From Paractinoplanes ovalisporus (GTDB lineage Bacteria > Actinomycetota > Actinomycetes > Mycobacteriales > Micromonosporaceae), in contig NZ_JAENHP010000015.1 of assembly GCF_016834655.1 (NCBI RefSeq), forward strand, positions 1-64,000: a stretch of 64,000 nucleotides of DNA, in the 5' to 3' direction. A program made the position numbers and the translations under genes. Shown piece after piece: positions 1 through 8,340 of the stretch. The stretch's first letter is position 1. Every line of letters starts with the position of its first letter. The notes beneath the pieces are model-generated. The model saw nothing but the letters and a program-made list of their open reading frames with translations, did no database searches and was not told where the DNA came from.

Positions 1-127
1 CGAACTCGGCTACCTCAGCCCCGATGAATACGAGACCGCCTGGCACACCCAGACCGAGCCAGATAACCTCACCCCTGCCCCGACCGGAGCCAGGTAACCC
101 CCGCTCCCGGAAACCGGGGGGAACTCA
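1..127 (+). mobile_element. Right end of an IS3-family insertion sequence
   Basis: After the transposase stop, bases 98-127 carry a C-rich then G-rich stretch that ends in GAACTCA. IS3-family inverted repeats normally start TGA and end TCA, so I place the element boundary near 127. The left end is outside the window, so a target-site duplication cannot be checked. Confidence 0.6.
2..97 (+). CDS. IS3-type transposase, C-terminal end (partial)
   Basis: The frame opens outside the window and gives a 31-residue tail beginning ELGYLSPDEYETAW and ending at TAA. The Leu-Gly-Tyr-Leu-Ser-Pro motif followed by an acidic/aromatic stretch is the usual C-terminus of the DDE integrase subunit of IS3-family transposases. 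The stop codon is followed at once by a GC-rich terminal sequence. Only the tail is visible, so neither intactness nor subgroup can be judged. Confidence 0.75.
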   Translation, partial: ELGYLSPDEYETAWHTQTEPDNLTPAPTGAR

Positions 128-183
128 CGCGAACGTTACGCCCGACTGATTCTGGGACTCGACTGAGTTGCTCGGCGGTATCA

Positions 184-205
184 CTTGAAACTCAAGCCGC
201 TTGAG
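184..205. promoter_or_regulatory. Overlapping inverted repeats, candidate MerR-family operator
   Basis: The sequence reads CTTGA-aac-TCAAG-ccg-CTTGAG. It therefore contains a perfect 6-bp-arm dyad, CTCAAG-ccg-CTTGAG at 191-205, which overlaps a second dyad, CTTGA-aac-TCAAG at 184-196. The half-site resembles that of SoxR-type MerR operators (CCTCAAG...CTTGAGG), although the spacer is shorter. It lies 17 bp upstream of the MerR-type gene, so autoregulation is a reasonable inference. Confidence 0.5.
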
Positions 206-222
206 ACGCAACAGTGGTCGTC

Positions 223-1164
223 ATGAACGAGTTCTACACCATCGGCGAGGTCGCCAAGCGGACCGGTTTGAGCGTCAGTGCAATCCGTTTCTACTGCGAC
301 GCGGGAATCGTCGCGCCGTCAAGACACACCACACACGGGCACCGGCGCTTCGACCTGCACGCCATCGCCGGCCTCGAGCTGATCCGCACGCTGCGGGAGT
401 TGGATGCGGGTCTGGACGACATCCGGCGGTTGCTTTCCGGTGAGCTCACGCTCCAGGCGCTTGCTGCTGCCCATCTGGATATCGTCGAGGCGCAGCTGAA
501 CCGTTTCGAGGCCCGGCGAGCAGTCCTGCGCGCCATCGTCCATCAGGACACCGAAACCGACCAGGTCCTCCTCATGCACCAACTCGTGTCCATGGCGGAC
601 GAGGACCGTGCTCAGCTCATCGAGGACTTCTGGCGCGAAACGACCGACGGTCTGGTCCTGCATGACTTTGTGGGCGAGTTGCGCCCGCTGCGACCCGAAC
701 TGCCGATGAGCCCGTCCGGTGAACAGCTCCAAGCGTGGATCGAACTGGCGACACTGGTGCAGCGAAGCGAATTCCGGAAAGCGGTCCGCCAGTTCCTCCA
801 CGAAACCTTTGCTGCCGGCCCGCCGGATGAGCAGCAGCCGGCGACGGACATGGACGAGCAACACGACATCCTCATGCAGGCCAGGACCGCAGCCGAAGCC
901 AACGTGCTGCCTGATTCCCTTCGAGGTCGCGAGTTGGCGGCACGATGGGTCGCGGCGGTCGCGGCGCACACCGGCAACTCGGACGTCCCCGAAGTGCAGC
1001 GTCACATCATCAAGGGCTTCCCGGCACAGGGCGCCACTCGGCACGCCGATCTGCTTGGCCGTTACCACGCGCTGACCGCCACGATCAATGGCACAACCCT
1101 CCCCGACGTGCGAGCCGCCCCGGCCTCAGCCTGGCTGCAGAAAGCCGTCGCCGCCCTGGGCTGA
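223..1164 (+). CDS. MerR-family transcriptional regulator
   Basis: This 313-residue protein begins MNEFYTIGEVAKRTGLSVSA, the classic MerR winged-helix N-terminus, followed by a Ser-Ala-Ile-Arg-Phe-Tyr recognition segment and a GHRRFD wing. A predicted dimerisation helix follows at about residues 70-115. The remaining ~200 residues are an alpha-helical effector region I do not recognise; it has no metal-binding cysteine cluster. ATG 223 is preferred because the MerR domain begins there; an in-frame GTG lies at 214. The gene sits between an IS end and a secreted chorismate mutase, and its own upstream region carries a dyad operator. Confidence 0.85.
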   Translation: MNEFYTIGEVAKRTGLSVSAIRFYCDAGIVAPSRHTTHGHRRFDLHAIAGLELIRTLRELDAGLDDIRRLLSGELTLQALAAAHLDIVEAQLNRFEARRAVLRAIVHQDTETDQVLLMHQLVSMADEDRAQLIEDFWRETTDGLVLHDFVGELRPLRPELPMSPSGEQLQAWIELATLVQRSEFRKAVRQFLHETFAAGPPDEQQPATDMDEQHDILMQARTAAEANVLPDSLRGRELAARWVAAVAAHTGNSDVPEVQRHIIKGFPAQGATRHADLLGRYHALTATINGTTLPDVRAAPASAWLQKAVAALG

Positions 1165-1311
1165 CCGAACCCGGAATCCGGACTGACACCGTTGCCGTGC
1201 GGCTTTGTGCGGATTTGCAGATTTCACCCGTCCAGCCGTGCACGATCGTCGATGCCTGCGCATCGGCGCGACAAAGTGCCCGAAAGACCGGACTGCCCCG
1301 AAAGGACCTCC

Positions 1312-1917
1312 GTGTTCAACAACTCCCGAGTGTTCCGCACCGTGCTCGCCGGACTCATGATGACCGGGACGCTGACCTCAAGTGCGACGGCGGCTGCAGC
1401 ACACCCGGCGGAGCATCCGCCGGGTGTCGGGTTGACCGCACTCGTCGGGTTGTCCGCTGAGCGCATCTTGCTGGCTGACAAGGTCGCCGCGGCAAAATTC
1501 GGGACGACCACCCCGATCGTGGACCCGGTTCGCGAGCAGCAGGTCCTTGACCAGGCCGCGGCTCTGGCCGTCCAAGCCGGCCTCGACACCACGGACACGG
1601 TCACGTTCTTCCGAGCCCAGATCGAAATGAGCAAGGTAGTGCAGCAAGGCCTCTTCGACCGGTGGACCGCACATCCTGAGCAGGCACCCACCGAGCGGCC
1701 CGACCTCGCCACCGAGGTTCGGCCTGAGCTCGACCGGATCACGTCCGCATTCATCGCCCAGTTGGCCGCCACCGCCAAGCTGCGCGCTACAGAAAGGCGA
1801 TGCCACCTCGAACGGGCCGTTGCCGTCCGTATCGCCGCACGCCTCTACGACCTCGATCAGCTCCACGGGCAGGCCTTGCGGGGTGCTGCGGAGCCGGTCT
1901 GCCCTCGGCACCTCTGA
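1312..1917 (+). CDS. aroQ: Secreted chorismate mutase (AroQ gamma type)
   Basis: The 201-residue product has a Sec signal peptide (basic start, LAGLMMTGTL hydrophobic core, Ala-rich cleavage region near residue 30). An all-helical domain follows with the motif RILLADKVAAAKF and a downstream segment DPVREQQVL. These match exported AroQ-gamma chorismate mutases, which convert chorismate to prephenate outside the cytoplasm. In the known M. tuberculosis enzyme the role outside the cell is unclear. GTG 1312 is chosen because AAAGGA lies 5 bp upstream and the signal peptide begins there. A strong hairpin follows at 1942-1972, so it is probably monocistronic. Confidence 0.85.
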   Translation: MFNNSRVFRTVLAGLMMTGTLTSSATAAAAHPAEHPPGVGLTALVGLSAERILLADKVAAAKFGTTTPIVDPVREQQVLDQAAALAVQAGLDTTDTVTFFRAQIEMSKVVQQGLFDRWTAHPEQAPTERPDLATEVRPELDRITSAFIAQLAATAKLRATERRCHLERAVAVRIAARLYDLDQLHGQALRGAAEPVCPRHL

Positions 1918-1941
1918 CCGTCGCGACGCTGACACCGCGCA

Positions 1942-1972
1942 CCGGGCCTTTGCGAGGTTTGCGAAGGCCCGG
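1942..1972. terminator. Hairpin after the chorismate mutase gene
   Basis: CCGGGCCTTTGC pairs with GCGAAGGCCCGG across a 7-base loop, giving a 12-bp stem with one G-T pair. It lies between the convergent chorismate mutase and glycerate kinase genes, so it may stop transcription in both directions. There is no long T run. Confidence 0.6.
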
Positions 1973-2038
1973 CTTACGCACCTTTCGTCTTCCACTGCTG
2001 TCGAATACAGGTCCGGTCATCGCCCACCCGGAATCGGA

Positions 2039-3145
2039 TCACGTCTCAGCGGGGTGCCGGAGGCGTTGACCGATCGCGGCGGCGGCTCGGCGAACGAGTG
2101 TGAAGCTCAAATCAGGATCCCGGCTCGGATCGCCCGTAGTCATTCCGGTCAGGGTGCAGAGGTGGCCGATGCCGAGTTGACTCTGCTCGGAGCCACTGAG
2201 CGTCGAGTGTCCGACGATGGCGTAAACCGGGCGCGGTGCTGCGCGCGCGGCGATGACGGCGGGCAACTTACCCCACAGGGTCTGCGCGTCCATGCTGCCC
2301 TCGCCGACCAGCACAGCCTGGCAGCGTTCAAGTTCGGTGTCGAATCCGAGTAGATCGAGGAAGAACTCGGCACCCGACACGGGCCGTGCGCCGAGCAGCA
2401 TCGCGGCAAAGCCGATGCCGCCGGCGGCGCCGGCGCCAGGCTCGCTGCCTGCTGCCGGCCCGGCCACGGTACTGGCGAAGCTTTTCAAGCCCGCCTCGAG
2501 CAGGCGAACCTGGTCGGTGTTTGCGCCCTTTTGCGGGCCGAACACGGCGGCGGCTCCGTCCGGTCCGAGCAGCGGGTTGGCGACATCGGTCGCAACGATC
2601 AGTTCCACGTCGCGAGGCATCGCGATCGCGGCGAAGTCGGCCGAAGCGATGTCGGCCAGCGTGTCACCGCACGGCTCAACCTCCGCTCCTGCGACGTCAT
2701 GGAAGCGGGCCCCCAGGGCGGCCAGCATGCCACTGCCACCGTCGGTGGAGGCGCTTCCCCCGAGCGCCAGCACAATGCGCCGCACGCCGGTCGCTGCCGC
2801 CGCGGCGACTGCTTGCCCGAAACCGTGACTGGACGCGGTGGTCGGGGCAAATGTGCCGGCGTCGAGCGTGGCCAGCCCGCATGTGCTTGCGACCTCGACC
2901 ACGGCCGTCCGCCCGTCTGAGGCGAACTGGGCCTTCACCGTACGACCGTCGGCTCCGCGCACGGCGACGTCGTGCGCGGTAAACCCGGCGTGGAGCGCAG
3001 CCGCGACGCTGCCATCGCCGCCGTCGGCCAGGGGTAGCAGGCTGGCCTGGACGCCGGCGGTCGCCAGGCCCTGACCGGCTGCCGCGGCCACCTGCACGGC
3101 GCTCAGGGACCCTTTGAACTTGTCGGGGGCGACGAGGACTCGCAC
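2039..3145 (-). CDS. Glycerate kinase
   Basis: The 368-residue protein begins VRVLVAPDKFKGSLSA and continues with ADGGDGS, LALGGSASTDGGSG and GAAGGIGFA, the signature blocks of the GarK/GlxK glycerate kinase family. That family phosphorylates D-glycerate to 2-phosphoglycerate with ATP. GTG 3145 is used because the family domain starts there and it is separated by one base from the stop of the upstream carrier gene, so the two are almost certainly co-transcribed. With tartrate dehydrogenase across the divergent promoter, it would carry tartrate-derived D-glycerate into glycolysis. That pathway assignment is inference. Confidence 0.9.
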   Translation of the reverse strand: MRVLVAPDKFKGSLSAVQVAAAAGQGLATAGVQASLLPLADGGDGSVAAALHAGFTAHDVAVRGADGRTVKAQFASDGRTAVVEVASTCGLATLDAGTFAPTTASSHGFGQAVAAAAATGVRRIVLALGGSASTDGGSGMLAALGARFHDVAGAEVEPCGDTLADIASADFAAIAMPRDVELIVATDVANPLLGPDGAAAVFGPQKGANTDQVRLLEAGLKSFASTVAGPAAGSEPGAGAAGGIGFAAMLLGARPVSGAEFFLDLLGFDTELERCQAVLVGEGSMDAQTLWGKLPAVIAARAAPRPVYAIVGHSTLSGSEQSQLGIGHLCTLTGMTTGDPSRDPDLSFTLVRRAAAAIGQRLRHPAET

Positions 3146-3146
3146 T

Positions 3147-4493
3147 TCACGCCCCGATTGTGGTGGGCTCGCGGTCCTTCGCCACCGGCTGCGCTTCGAC
3201 GTCGGCCTGTGGGACGGTGTCACCGCGAAGGACGGCGCGGGCCCGCTCGTGATCAAGGGTTTTGTCCCAGCGCGCGATGAACAGCGTGGCCACAGCGTTG
3301 CCGCAGAAATTCACCAGGGCACGGCACTCGGACATGAACTTGTCGATACCGAAGATCAACATGATGCCGGCGGCAGGGATGGTGCCGACGGTCGCGAGGG
3401 TCGCGGTCAGTGCGATGAAACCGCCACCCGCCACACCGGCGGCGCCCTTGGAGGTGAGCAGCATGATGGCGAGCAAACCGAGTTGCTGGCCGATGGAGAG
3501 ATCGGTGTTGGTGGCCTGGGCGATGTAAAGGGCGGCCAGTGAGAGGTAGATGGCGGCGCCGTCAAGGTTGAAGGAGTACCCGGTCGGTACCACCAGACCA
3601 ACGGTCGATTTGTCGACGCCCGCGTACTCCATCTTGCGCATCAGGCCGGGCAGGGCCGGCTCAGCGGTGGAGGTGCCAAGAACCAGCAGCAGTTCCTCTC
3701 GCAGGTAGCGCAGCAGATGGAAGATGTTGAGCCGCAGATAGAGCATGACCGCGCCCAAGCCCACGATCACGAACAACGCCGAGGTGACGTAGAACAGCGC
3801 GATCAGCGAGCCGAGGCTGGTCAGGGTTTGCAGCCCGTACTTGCCGATGGCGTAGGCCATGGCGCCGAACGCGCCGAGCGGAGCCGCCTTCATGACGAAA
3901 CCGAGAACCTTGAAGACGACGGCGGTCAACCGGTGTACGGCGCTGAGCACCGGGGCGCCGACGGATCCGACCGCGTTCAGTGCGATTCCGAAGATCACGG
4001 CGATAAAGATGATCTGCAGGATCTCGCCTTCGGCGAAGGGCGCGAGGATGTTGTCCGGCAGGACCCGCAGCAGGAAGTCCCACCAGTGCGACTCCTCACC
4101 CGCGTGCACCAGGGCGGTGACATCCTCGTCGGCCTGCAGCGAGGCGGGATCGGCATTCACGCCTTCGCCCAGTCGGAAGATGTTGATGGCGACCAGGCCG
4201 GTAGCCATCGCGACGATGGTGCCGACCTGGAAGTAGGTGAGGGCTTTGATGCCCGTGACGCCGACTTTCTTGAGGTCGGCGACGCTCGCGATACCGCCGA
4301 CGATGGTCAGGAAGACCACCGGCCCGATCAGCATCTTCATCAAGCCCACGAAGGATGTGCCGATCGGCTCCAGGGCGACCCCGGCATCGGGCCAGACGGC
4401 GCCGACGACGATGCCGAGCACGATCGCGACGATGACGTAGAAGTAGAGCTGCCGGTACCACCGGGGGCGGGCGCCCGGAGCTGACGTTTCCAT
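3147..4493 (-). CDS. dctA: C4-dicarboxylate:cation symporter, DctA/DAACS family
   Basis: The 448-residue membrane protein begins METSAPGARPRWYRQLYFYV and has about eight hydrophobic segments. The family motifs are visible: a Ser-rich reentrant loop LVLGTSTAEPALPGLM, the segment PTGYSFNLDGAAIYLS, then TSKGAAGVAGGGFI and a late GIDKFMSECRALVNFCGN. Such carriers import succinate-like diacids with cations. ATG 4493 has GAGGAG upstream. Its neighbours are glycerate kinase downstream and, divergently, a LysR gene and tartrate dehydrogenase, so tartrate is the likely substrate; this is inferred from context only. Confidence 0.9.
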   Translation of the reverse strand: METSAPGARPRWYRQLYFYVIVAIVLGIVVGAVWPDAGVALEPIGTSFVGLMKMLIGPVVFLTIVGGIASVADLKKVGVTGIKALTYFQVGTIVAMATGLVAINIFRLGEGVNADPASLQADEDVTALVHAGEESHWWDFLLRVLPDNILAPFAEGEILQIIFIAVIFGIALNAVGSVGAPVLSAVHRLTAVVFKVLGFVMKAAPLGAFGAMAYAIGKYGLQTLTSLGSLIALFYVTSALFVIVGLGAVMLYLRLNIFHLLRYLREELLLVLGTSTAEPALPGLMRKMEYAGVDKSTVGLVVPTGYSFNLDGAAIYLSLAALYIAQATNTDLSIGQQLGLLAIMLLTSKGAAGVAGGGFIALTATLATVGTIPAAGIMLIFGIDKFMSECRALVNFCGNAVATLFIARWDKTLDHERARAVLRGDTVPQADVEAQPVAKDREPTTIGA

Positions 4494-4573
4494 GAGGCTC
4501 CTCAGGTTGTGTGATGACTCACACGGTGGGGGCAACCTAGCCGAAACGTCTAAGACATATTCGCTAGACCTCC

Positions 4574-4590
4574 AGTAGGTTTTGCCTATC
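4574..4590. promoter_or_regulatory. LysR-type operator in the dctA/lysR divergent promoter
   Basis: AGTAGGT-ttt-GCCTATC is an imperfect 7-3-7 dyad whose core TAGG...CCTA fits the T-N11-A rule of LysR-type boxes. Its right arm is identical to the right arm of the perfect dyad at 5509-5525, ahead of tartrate dehydrogenase. It lies just upstream of the regulator start and about 80 bp from the start of dctA. Confidence 0.6.
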
Positions 4591-4610
4591 GATACTGTTG
4601 GGAGGCCGTG

Positions 4611-5513
4611 ATGGATGCACGTCAGCTGTCCTATTTCCTGGCCGTCGTCGATCATCTGAACTTCAACCGAGCAGCTGAGCAACTGCACCTCGCACAGCCC
4701 TCGCTGTCGCAGGCCATGAGTCAGCTGGAGCGCGAGCTCGGCGTCCCGCTGTTTCATCGGGTGGGCCGCGGCATCGTGCTCAGTGACGCCGGCCGGCAGC
4801 TCGTCGAACCGGCCCGGCAGGTCATCCGGGACCTGGAGCACGCCAAGGCCGCTGCCCGGTCGACACAACGGCTGCAACGAGGGCGGGTGGAGCTGTCGGC
4901 CATGCCCAGCCCCGGCATGGAGCCGCTGTCGACGATCACCCGGACCTTCACCCAAACCTATCCGGGGATGAGTTTGATGATCGAGGCGGCGTTCACCCCG
5001 GAGGAGGTCGTGCACGCCGTCAAGACCGGATCGGTCGAGATCGGCCTGCTCGGCGCCGCCTCCGAGCCGCACACCGGAGGTCTCGAGGTGCTACACCTGG
5101 AGGACCAACCGCTGGTACTGCTGTCCCCGCCTGATGAGCCGGCCGCAGACGCCCTTGCGGGCGACACCGTTCATCGGACCGAACTGGCAGGCATGCGGTT
5201 GATCGTCAGCAAGCGCGGTAGCCTCATGCGCCAGCTCGTCGACGATGTGCTGGCCAGCGGCGTCGACGTGGAGATTGTCGTCGAGGTGGAACACCGGACC
5301 TCGATCCTGCCCATGGTGCTCAGCGGAGTCGGTCACGCCGTCATGCCGTCGTCGTGGACACCCCTCGCGCGGCGATCCGGTGCCCGGGTCCGGCAGATCG
5401 ACCCTCCGTCGTTGTTGAAGATCTCGCTCGTCGTCCGCCGGGGGCAACTGACTCCGGCGGCCCGCGCTTTCGTCGGGTGCGTCCAGAGGTACGTCGCCAG
5501 CATTAACCGATAG
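4611..5513 (+). CDS. LysR-family regulator of the tartrate cluster
   Basis: The 300-residue protein starts MDARQLSYFLAVVDHLNFNRAAEQLHLAQPSLSQ..., a canonical LysR winged HTH (residues 1-60), followed by a two-lobed effector-binding domain. ATG 4611 is preferred over GTG 4608 because GGGAGG ends 5 bp before it. The gene is divergent from dctA-glycerate kinase and is followed by tartrate dehydrogenase. Its last codons overlap a perfect T-N11-A palindrome, so it probably controls both transcripts in response to tartrate or a related diacid. Confidence 0.88.
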   Translation: MDARQLSYFLAVVDHLNFNRAAEQLHLAQPSLSQAMSQLERELGVPLFHRVGRGIVLSDAGRQLVEPARQVIRDLEHAKAAARSTQRLQRGRVELSAMPSPGMEPLSTITRTFTQTYPGMSLMIEAAFTPEEVVHAVKTGSVEIGLLGAASEPHTGGLEVLHLEDQPLVLLSPPDEPAADALAGDTVHRTELAGMRLIVSKRGSLMRQLVDDVLASGVDVEIVVEVEHRTSILPMVLSGVGHAVMPSSWTPLARRSGARVRQIDPPSLLKISLVVRRGQLTPAARAFVGCVQRYVASINR

Positions 5514-5525
5514 GCGCCGCCTATC
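5509..5525. promoter_or_regulatory. Perfect LysR-type palindrome before tartrate dehydrogenase
   Basis: GATAGGC-gcc-GCCTATC has 7-bp arms and a 3-bp spacer, with TAGGCGCCGCCTA as the T-N11-A core. It overlaps the lysR stop codon and lies about 87 bp upstream of the dehydrogenase start, a normal activator-site distance. The same architecture occurs at 4574-4590. Confidence 0.65.
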
Positions 5526-5611
5526 GATGCCATCGAGGTTCCGTCTTGGACGCCGGGCCAGTCGCGGGCGTTGACTCGAATCAACACCAACCTCGACAAC
5601 GGAGACCCGCC

Positions 5612-6694
5612 ATGACTACACCGCAGAAGTTCCGGATCGCCGCCATTCCCGCCGATGGTGTCGGTATCGAGGTCGTCGAGGCCGGCCGGGCCGTGCTCGA
5701 CGCCCTCGCTGCCGCATCGCAGGGCCGCTTCACCTTCGAATGGCAGGAGTTCCCCTGGGGCAGCGACTACTACGCCAAGACCGGCCGGATGATGGACGAG
5801 GACGGCCTCGACCAGCTCAAGGACTTCGACGCCATCTACTTCGGCGCGGTCGGCTGGCCCACCGTGCCCGACCACGTCAGCCTCTGGGGCCTGCGCCTGA
5901 AGATCTGCCAGAACTTCGACCAGTGGGCCAACGTCCGGCCCGTCGAGTTCCTACCCGGCATCCAGAGCCCGCTGCGCAAGGCCGACACCACTGAACTCAA
6001 CTGGGTCGTGGTGCGCGAGAACTCCGAGGGCGAATACGCCGGCATCGGCGGTCGCAACCTCAGCGCCCGTCCCGGCAGCGGTGAGGTCGCCATCCAGTCC
6101 GCCCTGTTCACCGAGTACGGCTGCGAAAGGATCATGCGCTTCGCGTTCGACCTGGCCCGCACCCGCACGCACAAGAAGGTCTCCAGCGTCACCAAGAGCA
6201 ACGCCCAGCAGTACGGCATGGTGCTCTGGGACGAGGTCTTCACTAGCGTCGCCGCCGACTACCCGGACGTAGAAACCGAGAGCGTGCTCGTCGACGCTAT
6301 GTCGGCCAAATTCGTGCTGCGCCCGGAGGAACTTTCCGTCGTGGTCGCCTCCAACCTCAACGCCGACATCCTCTCCGATCTCGGCAGCGCTCTGGCGGGC
6401 AGTCTGGGCCTCGCGGCCAGCGCCAACCTCAACCCTGAGCGCCGGTTCCCGTCGATGTTCGAGCCGGTGCACGGATCCGCTCCGGACATCGCCGGTCAGG
6501 GCGTGTGCAACCCGGTCGGCGCAATCGGCAGCGCCGCGCTGATGCTCGACCACTTCGGCCTGCACGACGAGGCCAAGGCCGTCCGGCACGCGATCGAGGT
6601 GGTCACCGGCGACGGTGTGCGGACCCGCGACGTGGGTGGCACCGCCACGACCCGCGAAGTCACCGCCGCCATCATCAGCAACATCGCATCCTGA
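5612..6694 (+). CDS. Tartrate dehydrogenase/decarboxylase
   Basis: The 360-residue protein belongs to the NAD-dependent beta-hydroxyacid oxidative decarboxylases. Seen in order are IPADGVGIEV near the N-terminus, the substrate loop VRENSEGEYAG, the catalytic-lysine region SVTKSNAQ, metal-ligand segments LVDAMSAKFV and NLNADILSDLGS, and the NAD-binding FEPVHGSAPDIAGQG. The SLWGLRLKICQNFDQWANVRP block resembles tartrate dehydrogenases more than isopropylmalate or isocitrate enzymes. Known members oxidise tartrate or convert meso-tartrate to D-glycerate plus CO2. GGAG precedes ATG 5612. The nearby glycerate kinase supports the tartrate role; D-malate dehydrogenase is the main alternative. Confidence 0.85.
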   Translation: MTTPQKFRIAAIPADGVGIEVVEAGRAVLDALAAASQGRFTFEWQEFPWGSDYYAKTGRMMDEDGLDQLKDFDAIYFGAVGWPTVPDHVSLWGLRLKICQNFDQWANVRPVEFLPGIQSPLRKADTTELNWVVVRENSEGEYAGIGGRNLSARPGSGEVAIQSALFTEYGCERIMRFAFDLARTRTHKKVSSVTKSNAQQYGMVLWDEVFTSVAADYPDVETESVLVDAMSAKFVLRPEELSVVVASNLNADILSDLGSALAGSLGLAASANLNPERRFPSMFEPVHGSAPDIAGQGVCNPVGAIGSAALMLDHFGLHDEAKAVRHAIEVVTGDGVRTRDVGGTATTREVTAAIISNIAS

Positions 6695-6725
6695 GGAAGC
6701 ACATCGATCATCGAGGATCTGCGCC

Positions 6726-7241
6726 ATGACCGACATCGAGTATTTCGACCCCGCCAAGGTCACACCGACCGGAAGCGCCCCCGGCGTCCGCGTCCAGCTC
6801 CTGAGCGAATCCGAGGGCCGGCAGACCTACCTCGTCGCTTTGTCCCGCGGCGACGAAGTCGCCACCGCCCTCAATGACTTCGCCCGCGCCTACAAGGTCG
6901 GAGCAGGTCACTTCACGGCGATCGGAGCCCTGCGCGACGTTCGGCTCGGCTGGTACGACCTCCATCGCAAGCAGTACAAGGTCATCCCGATTCCGGGTCA
7001 GGTCGAAGCGCTGTCACTCATCGGCGACTTCGGCACGGCCGGCGACCAACCCATCGTGCACTGCCACATGGTTGTCGGCCTGGAGGACGCATCCGTGCGC
7101 GGCGGCCACCTCGTCTATGCGATCGTCTCACCCACCCTGGAAGTCACGGTCACCGTCGAACCGGCCACAGTCGCCAAGAAGTACGACGACCACTCCGGCC
7201 TCACCTTGATGAATCTTCCTGACCGTATTGCCAAAACCTGA
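6726..7241 (+). CDS. PPC/DUF296-domain protein
   Basis: The 171-residue protein carries the plants-and-prokaryotes-conserved fold, seen as FTAIGALRDVRLGWYD, a central GDQPIVHCHMVVGLEDASVRGGHL with the conserved histidines, and a beta-rich end. Bacterial members are small trimeric proteins with little assigned function. It lies 31 bp after the dehydrogenase and is probably in its transcript, so a role in tartrate use or in sensing its metal or nucleotide state is possible. That is inference. Confidence 0.8.
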   Translation: MTDIEYFDPAKVTPTGSAPGVRVQLLSESEGRQTYLVALSRGDEVATALNDFARAYKVGAGHFTAIGALRDVRLGWYDLHRKQYKVIPIPGQVEALSLIGDFGTAGDQPIVHCHMVVGLEDASVRGGHLVYAIVSPTLEVTVTVEPATVAKKYDDHSGLTLMNLPDRIAKT

Positions 7242-7286
7242 CAGCGATGGGGTACCTCGAATTTCGAGCCCGCCGAGTAGCAACGC

Positions 7287-7340
7287 GTCCGCACGACCGG
7301 CTGCGAACGGTTAAGCACCTCGCTCGCAGCCCGGTCGGAC
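7287..7340. terminator. Large hairpin between convergent genes
   Basis: GACCGG-CTGCGA pairs with TCGCAG-c-CCGGTC with one bulge, and outer GTCCG/CGGAC arms extend the stem. It lies between the PPC gene and the convergent SDR pseudogene and is likely a bidirectional terminator. No poly-T tract is present. Confidence 0.5.
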
Positions 7341-7435
7341 GACTCGTCGGCAGGCGATACGGACGGCTTGGTGGTTCTTGAGGTGACCGACGCCGGCGAC
7401 GGCATCACACCGGTTCGGCCGGGAGTACCAGGTGA

Positions 7436-8180
7436 TCAGAAGGCGAGTCCGCTTCCGCCGCCGACCACAAGGTTTTCTCCGGTGACATACCCGGCCGCGT
7501 CGGACGCCAGGAAAGCAACCACTTCTGCTACCTCGCGAGCCGTACCGAGGCGCCGGAGGGGCACACCGGCCGCGACGGTCTCGGTTACCTGGCTGAGCAT
7601 CTCGGCCGGCATGCCCGTCTTGGCCCAGATCGGGGTCGCGATCGGTCCCGGGCTCACGGCGTTGACGCGGATACGCCGGGGTGCGAGCTCCAAGGCGAGC
7701 GACGGCACCATCGCCAGCAGGGCACCGCGGCTCGCCGCACCGACGCTGCCGCCTGCGGCGCCACGGGTCGCAGCGATTCCTACGGTGAAGACAATGGATG
7801 CTCCTTCGGAGAGCAGCGGCAACAGCTTCTGCAGGGTGAAGAACTGTCCCTTGGCGTTGACCGCGAACAGATCGTCGAAGGTCCTTTTCGTCCACTTCTT
7901 CGATAGGCGCCGAGCGGAAGATCCCTGCGTTCAGGAAGAGGAAATCGAGGTAGCCGAATCCATTCCGGACCTCGTCCACAACGCGGTCGGCGTCGGCCAG
8001 GGACCGGGAGTCAGCCTGCAGGACAGTGACGTCGGCGGGAAGCTCGCGGCGAGCCGAGGCGAGGGTGTCCGGGTTTTGGCCGGTCACCAGCACTCGGTAT
8101 CCCCGATCATGCAGCAGTTCTGCTGTGGCACGGCCGATCCCGCTGGTTCCTCCGGTGATCAGGGCGAGGGGCTTGGGCAT
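7436..8180 (-). pseudogene. Short-chain dehydrogenase/reductase with a frameshift
   Basis: The N-terminal part starts MPKPLALITGGTSGIGRATAELL with the Rossmann TGxxxGIG motif and continues to FLNAGIFRSAPIEEVDEK. The reading then has to change frame near 7880, at an AAAAGG run, to continue as FDDLFAVNAKGQFF... and finish through RIRVNAVSPGPIATPIW and YVTGENLVVGGGSG. Together they would give a normal SDR of about 248 residues. The catalytic region reads GSVGAASRGAL where a YxxxK is expected, so the Tyr/Lys pair is also missing. It is either a pseudogene or a one-base sequencing error plus an atypical enzyme. GGAG precedes ATG 8180. Confidence 0.75.
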
Positions 8181-8278
8181 GGTGATCTCCATTCACGCAA
8201 ATGGTAAACGGCGGGCTTTTCTTCGTGCCCTGACCGCTGAGCCCAGCCTGCGCCTGCCCTCGACGGACGGTCCAATGA

Positions 8279-8292
8279 GTGTTCGTCAACAC
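8279..8292. promoter_or_regulatory. Palindrome in the SDR/LysR divergent region
   Basis: GTGTT-cgtc-AACAC is a perfect 5-bp-arm dyad, and a half-like GGTGTT follows at 8318-8323. It lies about 50 bp upstream of the LysR start and 100 bp from the divergent SDR start, where a LysR regulator usually binds. The site is short, so this is only a candidate. Confidence 0.35.
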
Positions 8293-8340
8293 CTGTTGCG
8301 AGCTCCGTATCATTCGAGGTGTTCCCGTTAGCGGCTTAAA

